Source of the DNA: Streptococcus plurextorum DSM 22810
GTDB lineage: Bacteria > Bacillota > Bacilli > Lactobacillales > Streptococcaceae
Length of the DNA: 64,000 nt
Reading direction: 5' to 3'
NCBI RefSeq assembly: GCF_000423745.1
Contig: NZ_AUIO01000003.1
Coordinates: 140,015-204,014 of the forward strand
The position numbers and the translations under genes were made by a program. Positions 27,247 through 39,783 of this stretch are shown here, in pieces (the stretch's first letter is position 1; every line of letters begins with the position of its first letter). A model generated the notes under the pieces. The model ran no database searches. It was given only the letters and a program-made list of their open reading frames with translations, and had not been told where the DNA came from.

Positions 27247-29454
27247 TTAATTGCCTGCGGTAGTGCTTTCGCTGGTGCTCTCTTCAGTAGTTGGCTGACT
27301 TTCTTCAGCTAATTGAGCAAAAGTGGAAACCTTAAAGAGATTGACTGTTGATTGCTTTTGGTGCTGGCTATAAATGCTTGTGGACTGGTCGCCTAATGAT
27401 TCTTCAATTTGGATGAGCTTTTTAAGGCTATCAGTGTAAGAAAATTGAGAGACGTCAACTTTTTCCAAGCCATTCGCCGTATCAAATCGGAGCAAATCTC
27501 CTGTTTGAATGTTGTCACTGACCTCAAGCTGAAGGGTGGCGGCATTTTTGATAGCTTCTATAGCGAGGGTAGTGCTCTCATCAGGATTGGTAATTTCTAG
27601 ACCAGAGTCCGTATAATAAAGACGGCCAGCATAGCTAGTATAGGTTGGTGTGATGTATGAGCCGGCTGTACGCATGGCTACAATCTGTTGGTTATTAGGA
27701 GATAAGAGATCTTGTCCCACCAATGAGTAGTTTTTGGTGTCGATTCCCATCAGATGTAGCAAAGTTGGTAAGCCATCAATCTCACCACCGAAGGTAGAAC
27801 TGATAAAGCCTTTATCTGTTCCAGGGATATGTACCATATAAGGCACACGTTGTAACATGGCATTGTCATATTGGCTCCAGGTCTCAGAGTCTTTACCTAG
27901 CAATGGTGCCAGGCTTGGATTTCTGGAGTTGGAGATGCCGTAGTGATCTCCATACATGACAATGATGGAGTTTTCATAAATCCCTGTATCTTTAAGGTAT
28001 TGGAAGAAGGCTTTGATGGAAGTGTCAAGATAATTTGCTGTTGCAAAGTAGCCATTGATGGTTTCGTCGTTTGTCTGTGCGAGTGGAAAGCCTTGTTCAT
28101 CGCTATTGCCAGCTAAGCTATTGTAGGGATAGTGGTTTGTAACGGTAATAAACTTGGTGTAGAAGGGTTGCTGCATGCGTTCTAGGTATTTAATTGAATC
28201 AGCAAACATTGTCTTATCGTTTAGACCGTACTGGAAGGAATTGCTGTCTGTTTTTTCAGAGAAATAGGATGAATCAAAGAAATTTTGATACCCCCATTGC
28301 TTGTAGGCATTGTTTCGATTCCAGAACGAACCGACATTTCCATGGAAGACTGCGCTAGAGTAATTGCCGTTTTGAGCTAAAATAGTCGGTGCGGCAAATT
28401 GTGTGTTATCACCACCATAGTTCACCATGAAAGAACCATTAGGAAGACCAAAAAGTCCTGTTTCTAGCATCGTTTCAGCATCGGATGTTTTTCCAGCTTT
28501 AACCTGATTGAAGAAATTTGAAAAGGAAAAGGTTTCTTTGGAGTGGTACAGCGAGTTTATAAAAGGTGTTACCTCATAGTCTTGACCATCCACATTTAGT
28601 TTATAATCAATCAGAAACTGTTGGAAACTTTCAAGGTGCAAGACGATGACATTGCGGCCTTTAGCAATACCAAAATACTCTTGATTGGGTGCAGCATAGT
28701 GCTGGGACACATAATCTTTTACAGGAATGAGGTCTTCAGCCGAAGCACGGTCCCGTTCTTTTTGTGCTTGAATGGCTTGGTTGGTAGAGTAGATGCTAAA
28801 GGTAGGAAGTCCTAGGGCGCGTACGACGTAGGTATTTGAAAAGCCACGTGTTAACAACTCAGAACGGTCCAACTCAGCAATAAAGAGGTTAATGGAAAAC
28901 ATAAGGGCAGACAGTGCCGTTACGGCAATGCTGGCACGTTTATGAAATGGGCGATGGTCTGTGTGAATTTTCTTTTTCCAAAAGAGAAATCCAATGAGGA
29001 GATAGTCTAGAATATAAACAATGTCCCAAATTTGGAGGGAATCAAGCACGGTTTTCCCAAGACCTTCAGAGGTTTTGCGACTTGCCATAGCAGAGCTGAA
29101 AGTGATAAAGTCTGCAAACTCACGGTAATAAACAATATTCGCAAAAAGTAAGAAGGTTAAGAGAATGGACATGGCCCAAGCAACCAGATAAAAAGGCCTT
29201 TGACGTTTGATATAAAGGGCAAGACCTATGAGCAAAAATCCAACTGGAATAGGATTGATAATAACAAGGACCAGACGAAGGTAATACTGAATGGGCACCT
29301 CGACTGCTGCCAAATCCAAGTTAAATGCCATGAAGTAAGCCCAAATCGTTTTAAGGGTGTAGCCCAACAGCAGAAGTAGGATAAAACCTAGTCTGGTTGA
29401 GGCGACGTCCCAAAAAGAAGTTTTATAGCGTTTCAAAAGAATTTCCTCACTCAT
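27247..29454 (-). CDS. ltaS: LTA synthase family protein (LtaS)
   Basis: Polymerises glycerol-phosphate from phosphatidylglycerol to build lipoteichoic acid on the outer face of the membrane. 735 residues: five membrane helices in the first ~210, then an extracellular sulfatase-fold domain with VIVLHLESFQQFLID, the catalytic threonine in KAGKTSDAET, FHGNVGSFWNRN and MYGDHYGIS. The C-terminal ~100 residues are a Ser/Thr/Glu-rich extension beyond the catalytic domain. It works in the same pathway as the dlt operon of this window. Confidence 0.92.
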   Translation of the reverse strand: MSEEILLKRYKTSFWDVASTRLGFILLLLLGYTLKTIWAYFMAFNLDLAAVEVPIQYYLRLVLVIINPIPVGFLLIGLALYIKRQRPFYLVAWAMSILLTFLLFANIVYYREFADFITFSSAMASRKTSEGLGKTVLDSLQIWDIVYILDYLLIGFLFWKKKIHTDHRPFHKRASIAVTALSALMFSINLFIAELDRSELLTRGFSNTYVVRALGLPTFSIYSTNQAIQAQKERDRASAEDLIPVKDYVSQHYAAPNQEYFGIAKGRNVIVLHLESFQQFLIDYKLNVDGQDYEVTPFINSLYHSKETFSFSNFFNQVKAGKTSDAETMLETGLFGLPNGSFMVNYGGDNTQFAAPTILAQNGNYSSAVFHGNVGSFWNRNNAYKQWGYQNFFDSSYFSEKTDSNSFQYGLNDKTMFADSIKYLERMQQPFYTKFITVTNHYPYNSLAGNSDEQGFPLAQTNDETINGYFATANYLDTSIKAFFQYLKDTGIYENSIIVMYGDHYGISNSRNPSLAPLLGKDSETWSQYDNAMLQRVPYMVHIPGTDKGFISSTFGGEIDGLPTLLHLMGIDTKNYSLVGQDLLSPNNQQIVAMRTAGSYITPTYTSYAGRLYYTDSGLEITNPDESTTLAIEAIKNAATLQLEVSDNIQTGDLLRFDTANGLEKVDVSQFSYTDSLKKLIQIEESLGDQSTSIYSQHQKQSTVNLFKVSTFAQLAEESQPTTEESTSESTTAGN

Positions 29455-29471
29455 AGAGATAGTTTGTTTTT

Positions 29472-29477
29472 ATTATA
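29472..29477 (-). promoter_or_regulatory. -10 box of ltaS
   Basis: TATAAT on the minus strand (plus-strand ATTATA) 18 bp before the ltaS start; TTCCTG stands 17 bp further upstream as a weak -35. Confidence 0.6.
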
Positions 29478-29533
29478 CCATAAAACAAAATTGACAGGAA
29501 TAAGTAGGTGAGGTGGCTAATTATCTGAATTTT

Positions 29534-29542
29534 TGCTATAAT
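29534..29542 (+). promoter_or_regulatory. Extended -10 promoter placed directly before the methyltransferase start
   Basis: TGCTATAAT, with TATAAT at 29537-29542. The predicted transcription start falls at about 29549, on the ATG itself, implying a leaderless mRNA. Confidence 0.55.
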
Positions 29543-29548
29543 GGCTTT

Positions 29549-30712
29549 ATGATGACATTAAAATTGGGAGAATCAGCTGAGAAACGCCTTAAATCTGGGG
29601 TTCAGTTGATTGATAGTCGTGATTTTTTAAATCAAACCTTTTCGGATGGCTTGGTTTCTCTAATCAATAGTCGCGGAGATTTTCTAGGGACAGCCTACCT
29701 TTCTATTCAGAATAAAGGGATTGGTTGGCTATTATCACGGGATCAGCTGTCCTTGACAGAGGGCTACTTTATCTCTCTTTTTGAAAAGGCTAAAGCGAAG
29801 CGCAAGCCATTTGAGGCTTCTGAGTTGACCACAGCTTACCGTCTCTTTAATCAAGACGGGGACGATTTAGGAGGACTAACCATTGACTTATACGGAGAGT
29901 TTGCTCTTTTTTCTTGGTACAACAGCTTTATTTATCATCAAAAAGAGCTGATTGTCGCTGCTTTTCAGAAGGTTTTTCCTGATGTTAAAGGGGCTTATCA
30001 AAAAATCCGTTTCAAAGGTCTAGATTTTGAGTCGTCTCATCTCTACGGAGAGTTACAGGAGGAGCCGTTTACGATTTTGGAAAATGGCGTCCGCTACTCT
30101 GTTTTTCTCAATGATGGTCTCATGACAGGTATCTTTCTAGACCAACATGAGGTCAGAGGGCGTTTGGTTGATGGCTTAGCCAGAGGAAAAACCTTGCTCA
30201 ATATGTTTTCTTACACCGCAGCTTTTTCTGTTGCGGCAGCTATGGGAGGAGCGGTAGCGTCTGTATCTGTCGATTTGGCAAAACGGTCGCGAGAGCTCTC
30301 GCAAGCGCATTTTGAAGTCAACGGGCTGAGCACAGAAACGCATCACTTTGTGGTTATGGATGTTTTTGATTATTTTAAATACGCCAAACGCCACCAACGA
30401 ACCTTTGATGTTATTGTGATAGATCCGCCAAGTTTTGCTAGAAATAAAAAGCAAACTTTTTCGGTGTTAAAAGATTATCATAAATTAATTGCACAAGCCT
30501 TGGAGATTTTGAATCCCAAAGGGACTATTATTGCGTCAACCAACGCTTCAAACATGACAGCGCAGCAATTTCGCAGACAAATCGAAAAAGGCTTGGGTCA
30601 AGCAAAATACCAGATTATAGACTTAAAACAGTTGCCTAGTGATTTTACAGTCAACAAGCATGATGAAAGCAGTAATTACTTGAAAGTATTTACAATAAAG
30701 GTAAACCAATGA
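29549..30712 (+). CDS. Class I SAM-dependent rRNA methyltransferase (RlmI/RlmL-K like)
   Basis: 387 residues. An N-terminal PUA-like region (about 1-75) is followed by a linker and a Rossmann methyltransferase domain with [14 protein letters not shown] (SAM motif I) and [13 protein letters not shown] (motif IV). This matches the RlmI family of 23S rRNA cytosine methyltransferases. ATG 29549 or 29552 is the likely start; an earlier in-frame ATG at 29513 would lie upstream of the -10 box. The stop overlaps aroD by 4 bp. Confidence 0.85.
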   Translation: MMTLKLGESAEKRLKSGVQLIDSRDFLNQTFSDGLVSLINSRGDFLGTAYLSIQNKGIGWLLSRDQLSLTEGYFISLFEKAKAKRKPFEASELTTAYRLFNQDGDDLGGLTIDLYGEFALFSWYNSFIYHQKELIVAAFQKVFPDVKGAYQKIRFKGLDFESSHLYGELQEEPFTILENGVRYSVFLNDGLMTGIFLDQHEVRGRLVDGLARGKTLLNMFSYTAAFSVAAAMGGAVASVSVDLAKRSRELSQAHFEVNGLSTETHHFVVMDVFDYFKYAKRHQRTFDVIVIDPPSFARNKKQTFSVLKDYHKLIAQALEILNPKGTIIASTNASNMTAQQFRRQIEKGLGQAKYQIIDLKQLPSDFTVNKHDESSNYLKVFTIKVNQ

Positions 30713-31386
30713 AAATTATCGTTCCAGTAATGCCACGAAATGTAGAGGAAGTGCAAGCTATTGATCTTGCTAAGTTTGATTTGGCAGATATTATCGAATG
30801 GCGTGCAGATTATTTGCCAAAATCAGATATTTTGACGGTTGCACCAGCTATTTTTGAAAAATTTGTTGGTCGTGAGGTGCTTTTTACCCTGCGGACGAGC
30901 AGAGAAGGAGGCAATATTGACCTGACGGATGACGAATATGTCAGTCTCATCAAGGAAGTTCATGCCCTTTATCAGCCTGACTATATTGATTATGAGTATT
31001 TTTCACATAGGGATTGCTTTGATCAGATGCTTGATTTTTCAAATTTGGTACTTTCCTATCATAATTTTGAGGAAACCCCAAGTAATATCATGGAACTTTT
31101 TTCTGAGCTAACAGCCTTGTCACCGCGTGTGGTGAAGTTGGCTGTGATGCCTAAGACCCATCAAGATGTTTTGGACTTGATGAATTATACCCGTGGCTTC
31201 AAAACCCTCAATCCTGAGCAAAGTTATGCGGTCATGTCCATGGGAAAACTTGGTCGAATCACTCGTATTGCTGGGGATCTTATGGGTTCTTGTTGGTCTT
31301 ATGCTAGTCTTGATGAGGTGAGTGCCCCAGGACAAATTCCCCTTCAGCAATTAGCTAAAATTTTGGAGGTGCTTGATGCAGATTGA
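30709..31386 (+). CDS. aroD: 3-dehydroquinate dehydratase, type I
   Basis: Third step of the shikimate pathway. 225 residues; the EWRADYL segment, the catalytic histidine in [10 protein letters not shown] and the Schiff-base lysine in [11 protein letters not shown] are all present. Overlaps the gene before by 4 bp and aroE by 11 bp, so it is part of the aro operon. Confidence 0.96.
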   Translation: MKIIVPVMPRNVEEVQAIDLAKFDLADIIEWRADYLPKSDILTVAPAIFEKFVGREVLFTLRTSREGGNIDLTDDEYVSLIKEVHALYQPDYIDYEYFSHRDCFDQMLDFSNLVLSYHNFEETPSNIMELFSELTALSPRVVKLAVMPKTHQDVLDLMNYTRGFKTLNPEQSYAVMSMGKLGRITRIAGDLMGSCWSYASLDEVSAPGQIPLQQLAKILEVLDAD

Positions 31387-32239
31387 TGGACATACACGTT
31401 TGGCTGCGGTTGTGGCTAAACCGATTAAACACTCGATTTCACCATTCATTCACAATTTTGCCTTTGAAAAAACAGGCGTCAACGGCGTCTATGTCGCATG
31501 GGATATTCCTGAAAGTGAACTAGCAGAGACGCTTAGAAATATCAAGCGCTATGACATGTGGGGTGTTAATATTTCAATGCCTTATAAACAGGCTGTAATT
31601 CCTTACATGGATGACTTGACAGATGCAGCTCAGTTGATTGGTGCGGTTAATACGGTTATTCATAGAGACGGTAAGCTCATCGGGCATAATACAGATGGGA
31701 TAGGCTTTTTCCGCTCCTTATCGACCTTTGCTGATTTTGAAATGAAAGGCAAAGCGATGACCATACTTGGTGGTGGGGGTGCTGCGACTGCTTTAATTGC
31801 CCAAGCTGCTCTTAATGGCGCTCGTCACATCAACATTTTCAACCAAACGGCCTTTCTAGAGGAGACTCGTCAAAAAGCACAAGCCTTGTCCCAACAAACA
31901 GGCGTTACCATTGATGTTTATCCTGTTGAAGATGTTAATCTTATTGAAGAAAAAGTGGCCGATAGCGACCTTTTTGTCAACGCGACAAGTGTTGGTATGG
32001 ACGGCAAGTCTATGATTATTGGGGAAGATTTTGCCTTTCCAGAGGCTATTTTAGTGGCAGATGTCATTTATCAACCCTTTGAAACGCCATTTTTGAAGTT
32101 AGCGCGTCAACATGGTTTGAAAGCTATCAATGGTCTTGGAATGCTCCTTTTTCAAGCGGCAGCTGCTTTTGAGGAGTGGACAGGAGAGGCGATGCCGACA
32201 GAAGCCATTTGGCAGGCATTAGAAGAAAAGTACAGATAA
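31376..32239 (+). CDS. aroE: Shikimate dehydrogenase
   Basis: Reduces 3-dehydroshikimate to shikimate with NADPH. 287 residues; substrate site [13 protein letters not shown] and catalytic lysine in [10 protein letters not shown], with NTDGIGF, cofactor loop LGGGGAATA and a C-terminal [11 protein letters not shown] choose ATG 31376 because GGAGG ends 6 nt before it; an in-frame TTG precedes it. Confidence 0.96.
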   Translation: MQIDGHTRLAAVVAKPIKHSISPFIHNFAFEKTGVNGVYVAWDIPESELAETLRNIKRYDMWGVNISMPYKQAVIPYMDDLTDAAQLIGAVNTVIHRDGKLIGHNTDGIGFFRSLSTFADFEMKGKAMTILGGGGAATALIAQAALNGARHINIFNQTAFLEETRQKAQALSQQTGVTIDVYPVEDVNLIEEKVADSDLFVNATSVGMDGKSMIIGEDFAFPEAILVADVIYQPFETPFLKLARQHGLKAINGLGMLLFQAAAAFEEWTGEAMPTEAIWQALEEKYR

Positions 32240-32266
32240 GAGTTATACTAAGGTAGGGGTTGCATC

Positions 32267-33334
32267 ATGAAATTACATGTTGATTTGAAGACCAATCCTT
32301 ATGACATTATGATTGAGCGTGGATCTCTGGCTAGATCTGGAGAATGGGTACGCTCTATTCTTAATTGTCAGAAGATTGCGATTATAACGGATGACCAAGT
32401 CGGTCCACTTTATGCAGAAGCGGTGAAAAAAAGCTTAGAAGAAGCGGGTTTTCAGACCCTTCTATTTGAATTTCCAGAAGGCGAGGCCTCTAAAAACCTG
32501 ACGACGGTCAACAAAGCCTATGACTATTTGATTGCCCACAACATGACTAGAAGTGACGGGATTGTTGCTTTAGGGGGAGGCGTTGTTGGAGATTTAGCTG
32601 GTTTTGTAGCCTCTACTTATATGCGAGGCATTCCTTTTGTACAGATTCCCACCAGTTTGACGGCTCAAGTGGACTCTTCTATAGGAGGCAAGACAGGGGT
32701 TAATACGCCTCAAGCCAAAAATAGTGTCGGTACCTTTACGCAACCTAAAGGCGTTCTTATAGATCCGGACGTATTGGTGACACTTGGTCAGCGTGAACTC
32801 ATTGAGGGGATGGGAGAGGTTATTAAGTATGGTCTTATAGATGATGTTGAACTATGGGATTTGCTTGATAATCTCGATGGTAGCCCGCAGTCGATTTTGG
32901 ACAATGCTGATGCCATTATTTACCATTCTTGCAATGTTAAGCGTAAAATTGTTGTTGAGGACGAGTTTGAAGGTGGGGTTCGGATGTACCTGAATTTTGG
33001 TCATACAATCGGACATGCTATCGAGCAAACGGCTGGTTACGGCAAGGTTATGCATGGCGAGGCAGTGGCTATTGGAATGGTTCAAATTTCTCGGATTGCT
33101 GAGAAAAAAGGCCTTATGCCAGTAGGCATGACTGAGCAAATCAGTGCTATGTGTGCTAAATACGGCTTGCCAACAGACCACGAACCCTGGAAGATTGATG
33201 AATTGTACGCAGCACTGACCCATGATAAAAAAGCTAGTGGTGCCAATATCAAAACTGTTATCGTCCCTAGACTTGGTAGCGCAGCCATTAATCAAATTCC
33301 AATAGAAGAAATGAAAGAGTATCTGGAGAAATAA
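32267..33334 (+). CDS. aroB: 3-dehydroquinate synthase
   Basis: Second step of the shikimate pathway, converting DAHP to 3-dehydroquinate with NAD and a divalent metal. 355 residues, with [42 protein letters not shown] and the metal-binding [12 protein letters not shown]. Normal length. Follows aroE by 27 bp and precedes aroC by 1 bp. Confidence 0.97.
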   Translation: MKLHVDLKTNPYDIMIERGSLARSGEWVRSILNCQKIAIITDDQVGPLYAEAVKKSLEEAGFQTLLFEFPEGEASKNLTTVNKAYDYLIAHNMTRSDGIVALGGGVVGDLAGFVASTYMRGIPFVQIPTSLTAQVDSSIGGKTGVNTPQAKNSVGTFTQPKGVLIDPDVLVTLGQRELIEGMGEVIKYGLIDDVELWDLLDNLDGSPQSILDNADAIIYHSCNVKRKIVVEDEFEGGVRMYLNFGHTIGHAIEQTAGYGKVMHGEAVAIGMVQISRIAEKKGLMPVGMTEQISAMCAKYGLPTDHEPWKIDELYAALTHDKKASGANIKTVIVPRLGSAAINQIPIEEMKEYLEK

Positions 33335-33335
33335 A

Positions 33336-34502
33336 ATGAGATATTTAACAGCAGGCGAGTCGCATGGCCCACGCTTGACAGCTATCATTGAGGGAGTGCC
33401 AGCAGGTCTCCCTTTGACAGCAGAAGACATTAACGGTGATCTTAAGCGCCGCCAAGGTGGTTATGGACGCGGTGGTCGCATGAAAATCGAAAGCGATGTG
33501 GTTGAAATCACAGCGGGAGTTCGTCACGGTAAGACGACAGGAGCTCCTATTACCCTTAATGTGACCAATAAAGACCATCAGAAGTGGTTGGAAATCATGG
33601 CGGTTGAAGATATTGAAGACCGCCTCAAGAGCAAGCGTCGCATCACTCACCCACGTCCAGGGCATGCAGACCTTGTTGGTGGAATGAAGTACCGCTTTGA
33701 TGATTTGCGCAATTCCTTGGAGCGTTCTAGTGCGCGTGAAACGACTATGCGAGTTGCAGTCGGTGCAGTAGCAAAACGGATTTTAGCAGAGCTCGATATT
33801 GAGATTGCTAACCATGTGGTTGTTTTTGGTGGGAAGGAAATTGATGTACCAGAAAATCTGACTGTTTCTGAAATCAAGGATTTGGCGGCTAAGTCAGAAG
33901 TCTCTATCGTCAACCAGGAGCGTGAAGAAGAAATCAAAGCTTACATCGACCAAATCAAGAAAGATGGCGATACTATCGGTGGTGTGGTTGAGACCGTTGT
34001 AGGTGGTGTGCCTGTGGGTCTAGGCTCATATGTACAATGGGATACTAAACTCGATGCCAAGTTGGCTCAAGCAGTTGTTTCCATCAATGCTTTTAAAGGG
34101 GTTGAATTTGGTGTAGGTTTCAAAGCGGGCTACCATAAAGGGAGCGAGGTGATGGATGAAATCATTTGGTCAGAAGCAGAAGGTTATACCCGTCGCACCA
34201 ATAATCTAGGTGGTTTTGAAGGCGGCATGACCAACGGCCAACCAATCGTTGTGCGAGGCGTCATGAAACCTATTCCTACCCTCTACAAACCGCTCATGTC
34301 TGTTGATATTGAGACGCATGAACCCTATAAGGCCACAGTCGAGCGCTCAGATCCGACGGCGCTTCCTGCAGCGGGTGTTGTGATGGAGTCAGTGGTGGCG
34401 ACAGTTCTTGCTCAAGAGATTCTAGATAAGTTCTCATCAGACAACATGGAAGAATTGAAAGCAGCTGTAGCCTCTCACCGTCAGTACGTGAAGAACTTCT
34501 AG
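33336..34502 (+). CDS. aroC: Chorismate synthase
   Basis: Last step of the shikimate pathway, FMN dependent. 388 residues; the N-terminus [20 protein letters not shown] and the blocks [12 protein letters not shown] and [15 protein letters not shown] are signatures of the enzyme. It lies 1 bp after aroB. Confidence 0.97.
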   Translation: MRYLTAGESHGPRLTAIIEGVPAGLPLTAEDINGDLKRRQGGYGRGGRMKIESDVVEITAGVRHGKTTGAPITLNVTNKDHQKWLEIMAVEDIEDRLKSKRRITHPRPGHADLVGGMKYRFDDLRNSLERSSARETTMRVAVGAVAKRILAELDIEIANHVVVFGGKEIDVPENLTVSEIKDLAAKSEVSIVNQEREEEIKAYIDQIKKDGDTIGGVVETVVGGVPVGLGSYVQWDTKLDAKLAQAVVSINAFKGVEFGVGFKAGYHKGSEVMDEIIWSEAEGYTRRTNNLGGFEGGMTNGQPIVVRGVMKPIPTLYKPLMSVDIETHEPYKATVERSDPTALPAAGVVMESVVATVLAQEILDKFSSDNMEELKAAVASHRQYVKNF

Positions 34503-34527
34503 TTCAAGATAGAAATGAATCATTGAT

Positions 34528-35631
34528 ATGTCAAAAACCATTTATATTGCAGGTCTTGGTCTTATTGGAGGGTCGATTGCTCTGGGCATCAGACGTGGGC
34601 ATCCAGATTATCAGATTTTAGGCTATAACCGTTCAGAAGCGTCGCGTCAGATTGCTCTTGAGCGTGGCATCGTTGATCGGGCAACATCAGATTTTGCCGA
34701 ATTTGCCCCTTTAGCGGATGTCATTATCTTATCAGTTCCAATCAAGCAAACGATTGATTTTATCAAAGCTTTGGCAGATATGCCCCTAAAAGACAATGTC
34801 ATCATCACAGATGCAGGTTCCACCAAAGCAGAGATTGTTCAGGCGGCGGAAACCTACCTAGCTGGTAAAAAGGTCCAATTTGTAGGCGCTCATCCTATGG
34901 CGGGTAGCCATAAATCAGGTGCCAATGCTGCGGATGTCACGCTTTTTGAGAATGCTTATTATATCTTCACGCCTTCACCTCTGACCAAGGAAGGAACGAT
35001 TGCAGAATTAGAAGATGTCTTGTCGGGCTTAGGTGCTCGCTTTATCCAGATAGATGCAGAGGAACATGACCGTGTCACGAGTCAAATTAGCCATTTTCCT
35101 CATGTCATCGCCTCTAGCCTTATGGAACAGGCTGGCGATTATGCGGAGGCGCATCAGATGACTAATCATTTTGCGGCAGGTGGTTTCCGAGACATGACTC
35201 GTATCGCTGAGTCTGAACCTGGCATGTGGACGGCTATTCTTTTGTCAAATAGCGGAGCGGTTTTGGAGCGGATTGAGGATTTTAAGGCACGTTTGGATAA
35301 GGTCGCGCAGTTGATTTCTCAAAAAGATGAAGATGCCATCTGGACCTTTTTTGAACATGGTCGCAAGACCCGCCAATCCATGGAAATTCATAAAAAAGCA
35401 GGTGTTGATAGCTTTTATGACCTCTTTGTGGATGTCCCAGATGAAGAAGATGTTATCTTGCACATCTTGGAATTGTTACGAGGGACGTCTCTGGTTAATA
35501 TCAGAATTAACGAGGAAAACCGCGAGGACATTCACGGTATTTTGCAGTTGACCTTTAAAACCGCAAAAGATTTAGAAAGAGCTAGTGACGTCATCCGTCA
35601 GGAGACAGACTACTCAGTTACTATTGCATAA
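34528..35631 (+). CDS. tyrA: Prephenate dehydrogenase
   Basis: Makes 4-hydroxyphenylpyruvate for tyrosine. 367 residues: NAD-binding GLGLIGGSIALGI, HPMAGSHKSG around the catalytic region, and a C-terminal ACT-like domain (from about 295) that probably senses tyrosine. Follows aroC by 25 bp. Confidence 0.95.
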   Translation: MSKTIYIAGLGLIGGSIALGIRRGHPDYQILGYNRSEASRQIALERGIVDRATSDFAEFAPLADVIILSVPIKQTIDFIKALADMPLKDNVIITDAGSTKAEIVQAAETYLAGKKVQFVGAHPMAGSHKSGANAADVTLFENAYYIFTPSPLTKEGTIAELEDVLSGLGARFIQIDAEEHDRVTSQISHFPHVIASSLMEQAGDYAEAHQMTNHFAAGGFRDMTRIAESEPGMWTAILLSNSGAVLERIEDFKARLDKVAQLISQKDEDAIWTFFEHGRKTRQSMEIHKKAGVDSFYDLFVDVPDEEDVILHILELLRGTSLVNIRINEENREDIHGILQLTFKTAKDLERASDVIRQETDYSVTIA

Positions 35632-35686
35632 TGAGATAGAAAGGTTGTTTGGTTTAAAAAGTTTAAACTGAATAGGAATACACATC

Positions 35687-36025
35687 ATGGAAAACATTTA
35701 CGATTTAGCAAACGGTTTAGAGCGAGCAATCCGTGCCCTACCAGAGTACGAGGCCGTTAAAAGTGCCAAAAAGGCAGTAGAAGAAGATAGCGCAGCAAAG
35801 GCTCTTTGGGAAGAATTTTTAGTCGCACAAGGTAAAATCCAAAGTCTAATGGAATCAGGTCAAGTACCAAGCCAATCAGATCAAGAAGAGATGTCAGCCT
35901 TAGGAGAGCGTATCGAAGCCAATGTTGTTCTTAAAGCCTATTTCCAAAGTCAGCAAGCGTTGGGCATGTATGTCGGCGATTTAGAGCGTATTATCTTTAA
36001 ACCTTTGCAGGAGTTGTCTGAATAA
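35687..36025 (+). CDS. YlbF/YmcA-family protein
   Basis: 112-residue all-helical protein (MENIYDLANGLERAIRALPEYEAVKSAKKAV). The family includes YlbF and YmcA, which in Bacillus modulate RNase Y and mRNA maturation; the streptococcal copy in the aro operon is conserved but poorly characterised. It sits between tyrA and the hydroxyisocaproate dehydrogenase gene. Confidence 0.8.
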   Translation: MENIYDLANGLERAIRALPEYEAVKSAKKAVEEDSAAKALWEEFLVAQGKIQSLMESGQVPSQSDQEEMSALGERIEANVVLKAYFQSQQALGMYVGDLERIIFKPLQELSE

Positions 36026-36050
36026 ACAGTAACACAGTGGTGGAGAACAT

Positions 36051-36971
36051 ATGGCACGTAAAATAGGAATTATCGGAATGGGCAATGTCGGTGCTGCTGT
36101 TGCACACGGCCTAATAGCACAAGGTACTTTTGATGACTATGTCTTGATTGATACAAACGTCAACAAAGTAACAGCTGATGCTCTGGACTTTCAAGATGCC
36201 GCTGCCAATCTAGGATTTCAGGCTAATATTATCGTCAACGATTATCAAGCTCTGTCTGATGCGGACCTTGTCGTAGTGGCTCTTGGAAATATCAAGCTTC
36301 AGGACAATCCAAATGCTGATCGCTTTGCAGAGCTTCCATTTACCGCGGCTCAAGTGCCACAGGTGGCAGAAAACATTAAAAAATCGGGTTTTTCTGGTGT
36401 TCTGATTGTGATTTCAAATCCTGTTGATGTGGTGACTAGCCTCTTTCAACACCACACGGGCTTGCCTAAAGAGCAGGTTATCGGAACAGGGACCTTGTTA
36501 GATACAGCCCGTATGAAACGAGCGGTAGGGCTTCGCTTTAAGCTCAATCCGAGAAGTGTTTCGGGCTACAATTTGGGAGAACATGGCAATTCTCAGTTTG
36601 TCGCATGGAGTCAGGTACGTATCAAGGGACAACCTATTGAAAGTCTTATGGACAAAGCAGAGCTGGATAATTTGGCCACAGAAGCCCTAAAAGGAGGTCA
36701 TACCGTTTTCTACGGAAAAAAATACACCAGCTATGGTATTGCTAGCGCAGCCATTCGATTAGCCTTAGCGGTCATTTCAGACAGTCACGAGGAATTGACA
36801 ATCTCGCAATACTATGAGCCTCTAGCTACCTATCTGGGTTACCCCGCGATTGTGGGAAGAGCTGGTGTCATTGAACAAATCAGACTAGACTTGACAGATG
36901 AGGAAGGCGCTAAACTGACGGCTTCAGCTAACTATATTAAGAAAAAATTTGCAGAATCTTTGAAAGCATAA
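36051..36971 (+). CDS. hicD: L-2-hydroxyisocaproate dehydrogenase (LDH/MDH family)
   Basis: NAD-dependent reductase of branched or aromatic 2-oxo acids. 306 residues: NAD loop [21 protein letters not shown] substrate loop, [23 protein letters not shown] and the proton-relay histidine in [14 protein letters not shown]. The whole protein follows the lactobacillar L-HicDH far more closely than ordinary lactate dehydrogenase. Its place between aro genes suggests it reduces phenylpyruvate or 4-hydroxyphenylpyruvate from this pathway, which is inference. Confidence 0.88.
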   Translation: MARKIGIIGMGNVGAAVAHGLIAQGTFDDYVLIDTNVNKVTADALDFQDAAANLGFQANIIVNDYQALSDADLVVVALGNIKLQDNPNADRFAELPFTAAQVPQVAENIKKSGFSGVLIVISNPVDVVTSLFQHHTGLPKEQVIGTGTLLDTARMKRAVGLRFKLNPRSVSGYNLGEHGNSQFVAWSQVRIKGQPIESLMDKAELDNLATEALKGGHTVFYGKKYTSYGIASAAIRLALAVISDSHEELTISQYYEPLATYLGYPAIVGRAGVIEQIRLDLTDEEGAKLTASANYIKKKFAESLKA

Positions 36972-36978
36972 CAATTAG

Positions 36979-37012
36979 ATACAGGAGTCTTTGGGACTTT
37001 CTGTATTTTTTT
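36979..37012 (+). terminator. Terminator after hicD
   Basis: Stem ATACAG/CTGTAT with inner AGTC/GACT, then T7. It splits the aro cluster into two transcription units. Confidence 0.75.
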
Positions 37013-37123
37013 ACCACAAGGGTCAATATGACCTGCCAACAGTTTTAAGAGGAGATATTGCTTAGAGAAATGTTGGTGATTTTTCAAAAGAAAAAGGAAA
37101 ACGAGGCAACAGCATGAGTGAGT

Positions 37124-37165
37124 GTACAGAAATTTTTAGAAATTTCTGTACTTATTTGCTATAAT
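37124..37165 (+). promoter_or_regulatory. aroA promoter with overlapping 12-bp palindrome
   Basis: GTACAGAAATTT (37124-37135) and its complement AAATTTCTGTAC (37140-37151) form a perfect inverted repeat with a 4-nt centre. TGCTATAAT follows (TATAAT 37160-37165), so the right arm covers the -35 position. This is a strong operator candidate for aroA-aroK-pheA; no regulator is identified. Confidence 0.6.
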
Positions 37166-37167
37166 AG

Positions 37168-38943
<1,776 letters not shown>

Positions 38944-38947
<4 letters not shown>

Positions 38948-39768
38948 AAGTTGCTTATTTAGGGCCTAGTGGCTCATTTACTCATAATGTTGCCCTCAAA
39001 GCCTTTCCTCAGGCAGAATTGCTAGCGTTTGAAACCATTACAGAAGTGTTGAAAGCCTATCAAGATAAACTGGTCAGCTATGCGATTGTGCCTGTAGAAA
39101 ATTCTATCGAAGGTTCTGTTCATGAAACAACAGACTATCTCTTTCACCAGTCAGATATTAAAGCAGTCGTTGAAATCATCCAGCCTATTAAACAACAATT
39201 GATGACTGCTGGTGACAAGAAGCCTGAAAAAATTTTTTCTCACCCGCAGGCGATTGCGCAAGGGAAAAAATATATCGGTGACCATTACCCAGAGGTTAAG
39301 CTAGAGACAACGGGTTCGACAGCTTCTGCGGCTCGCTTTGTAGCAGAACATCCCGATCAACCGTTTGCTGCTATTGCTCCGGAAGCAGCAGCAACAGAGT
39401 ATGGGCTAACGATTATTGCAAAGGATATACAGGAAATTGAAGAAAATTTCACTCGTTTTTGGGTGTTAGGGGCTAGTGTGCCAACCATTCAATTACCATC
39501 GCTGTCAGAAAAAATGTCCTTAGCTTTGACCTTGCCAGATAATCTGCCTGGAGCTCTCTATAAAGGACTGTCTGTTTTTGCGTGGCGAGGCATCGATTTG
39601 ACGAAAATTGAAAGTCGTCCATTGAAAACCATGTTAGGAGAGTATTTCTTCATGGTTGATGTGGCTAATCAAGATAGGGAATTGGTAGGCTATGCCTTAG
39701 CAGAATTAAAAAGCTTAGGCATTCGCTATAAGGTTTTAGGGGAATACATCGTTCATACAATGGCTTAA
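38944..39768 (+). CDS. pheA: Prephenate dehydratase
   Basis: Makes phenylpyruvate for phenylalanine. 274 residues: catalytic domain from YLGPSGSFTHNVAL through VPVENSIEGSV and TRFWVLG, then a C-terminal ACT domain with GALYKGL and IESRPLK that binds phenylalanine for feedback control. Overlaps aroK by 4 bp. Confidence 0.96.
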
Positions 39769-39783
39769 TCATGGGGAGGTACT

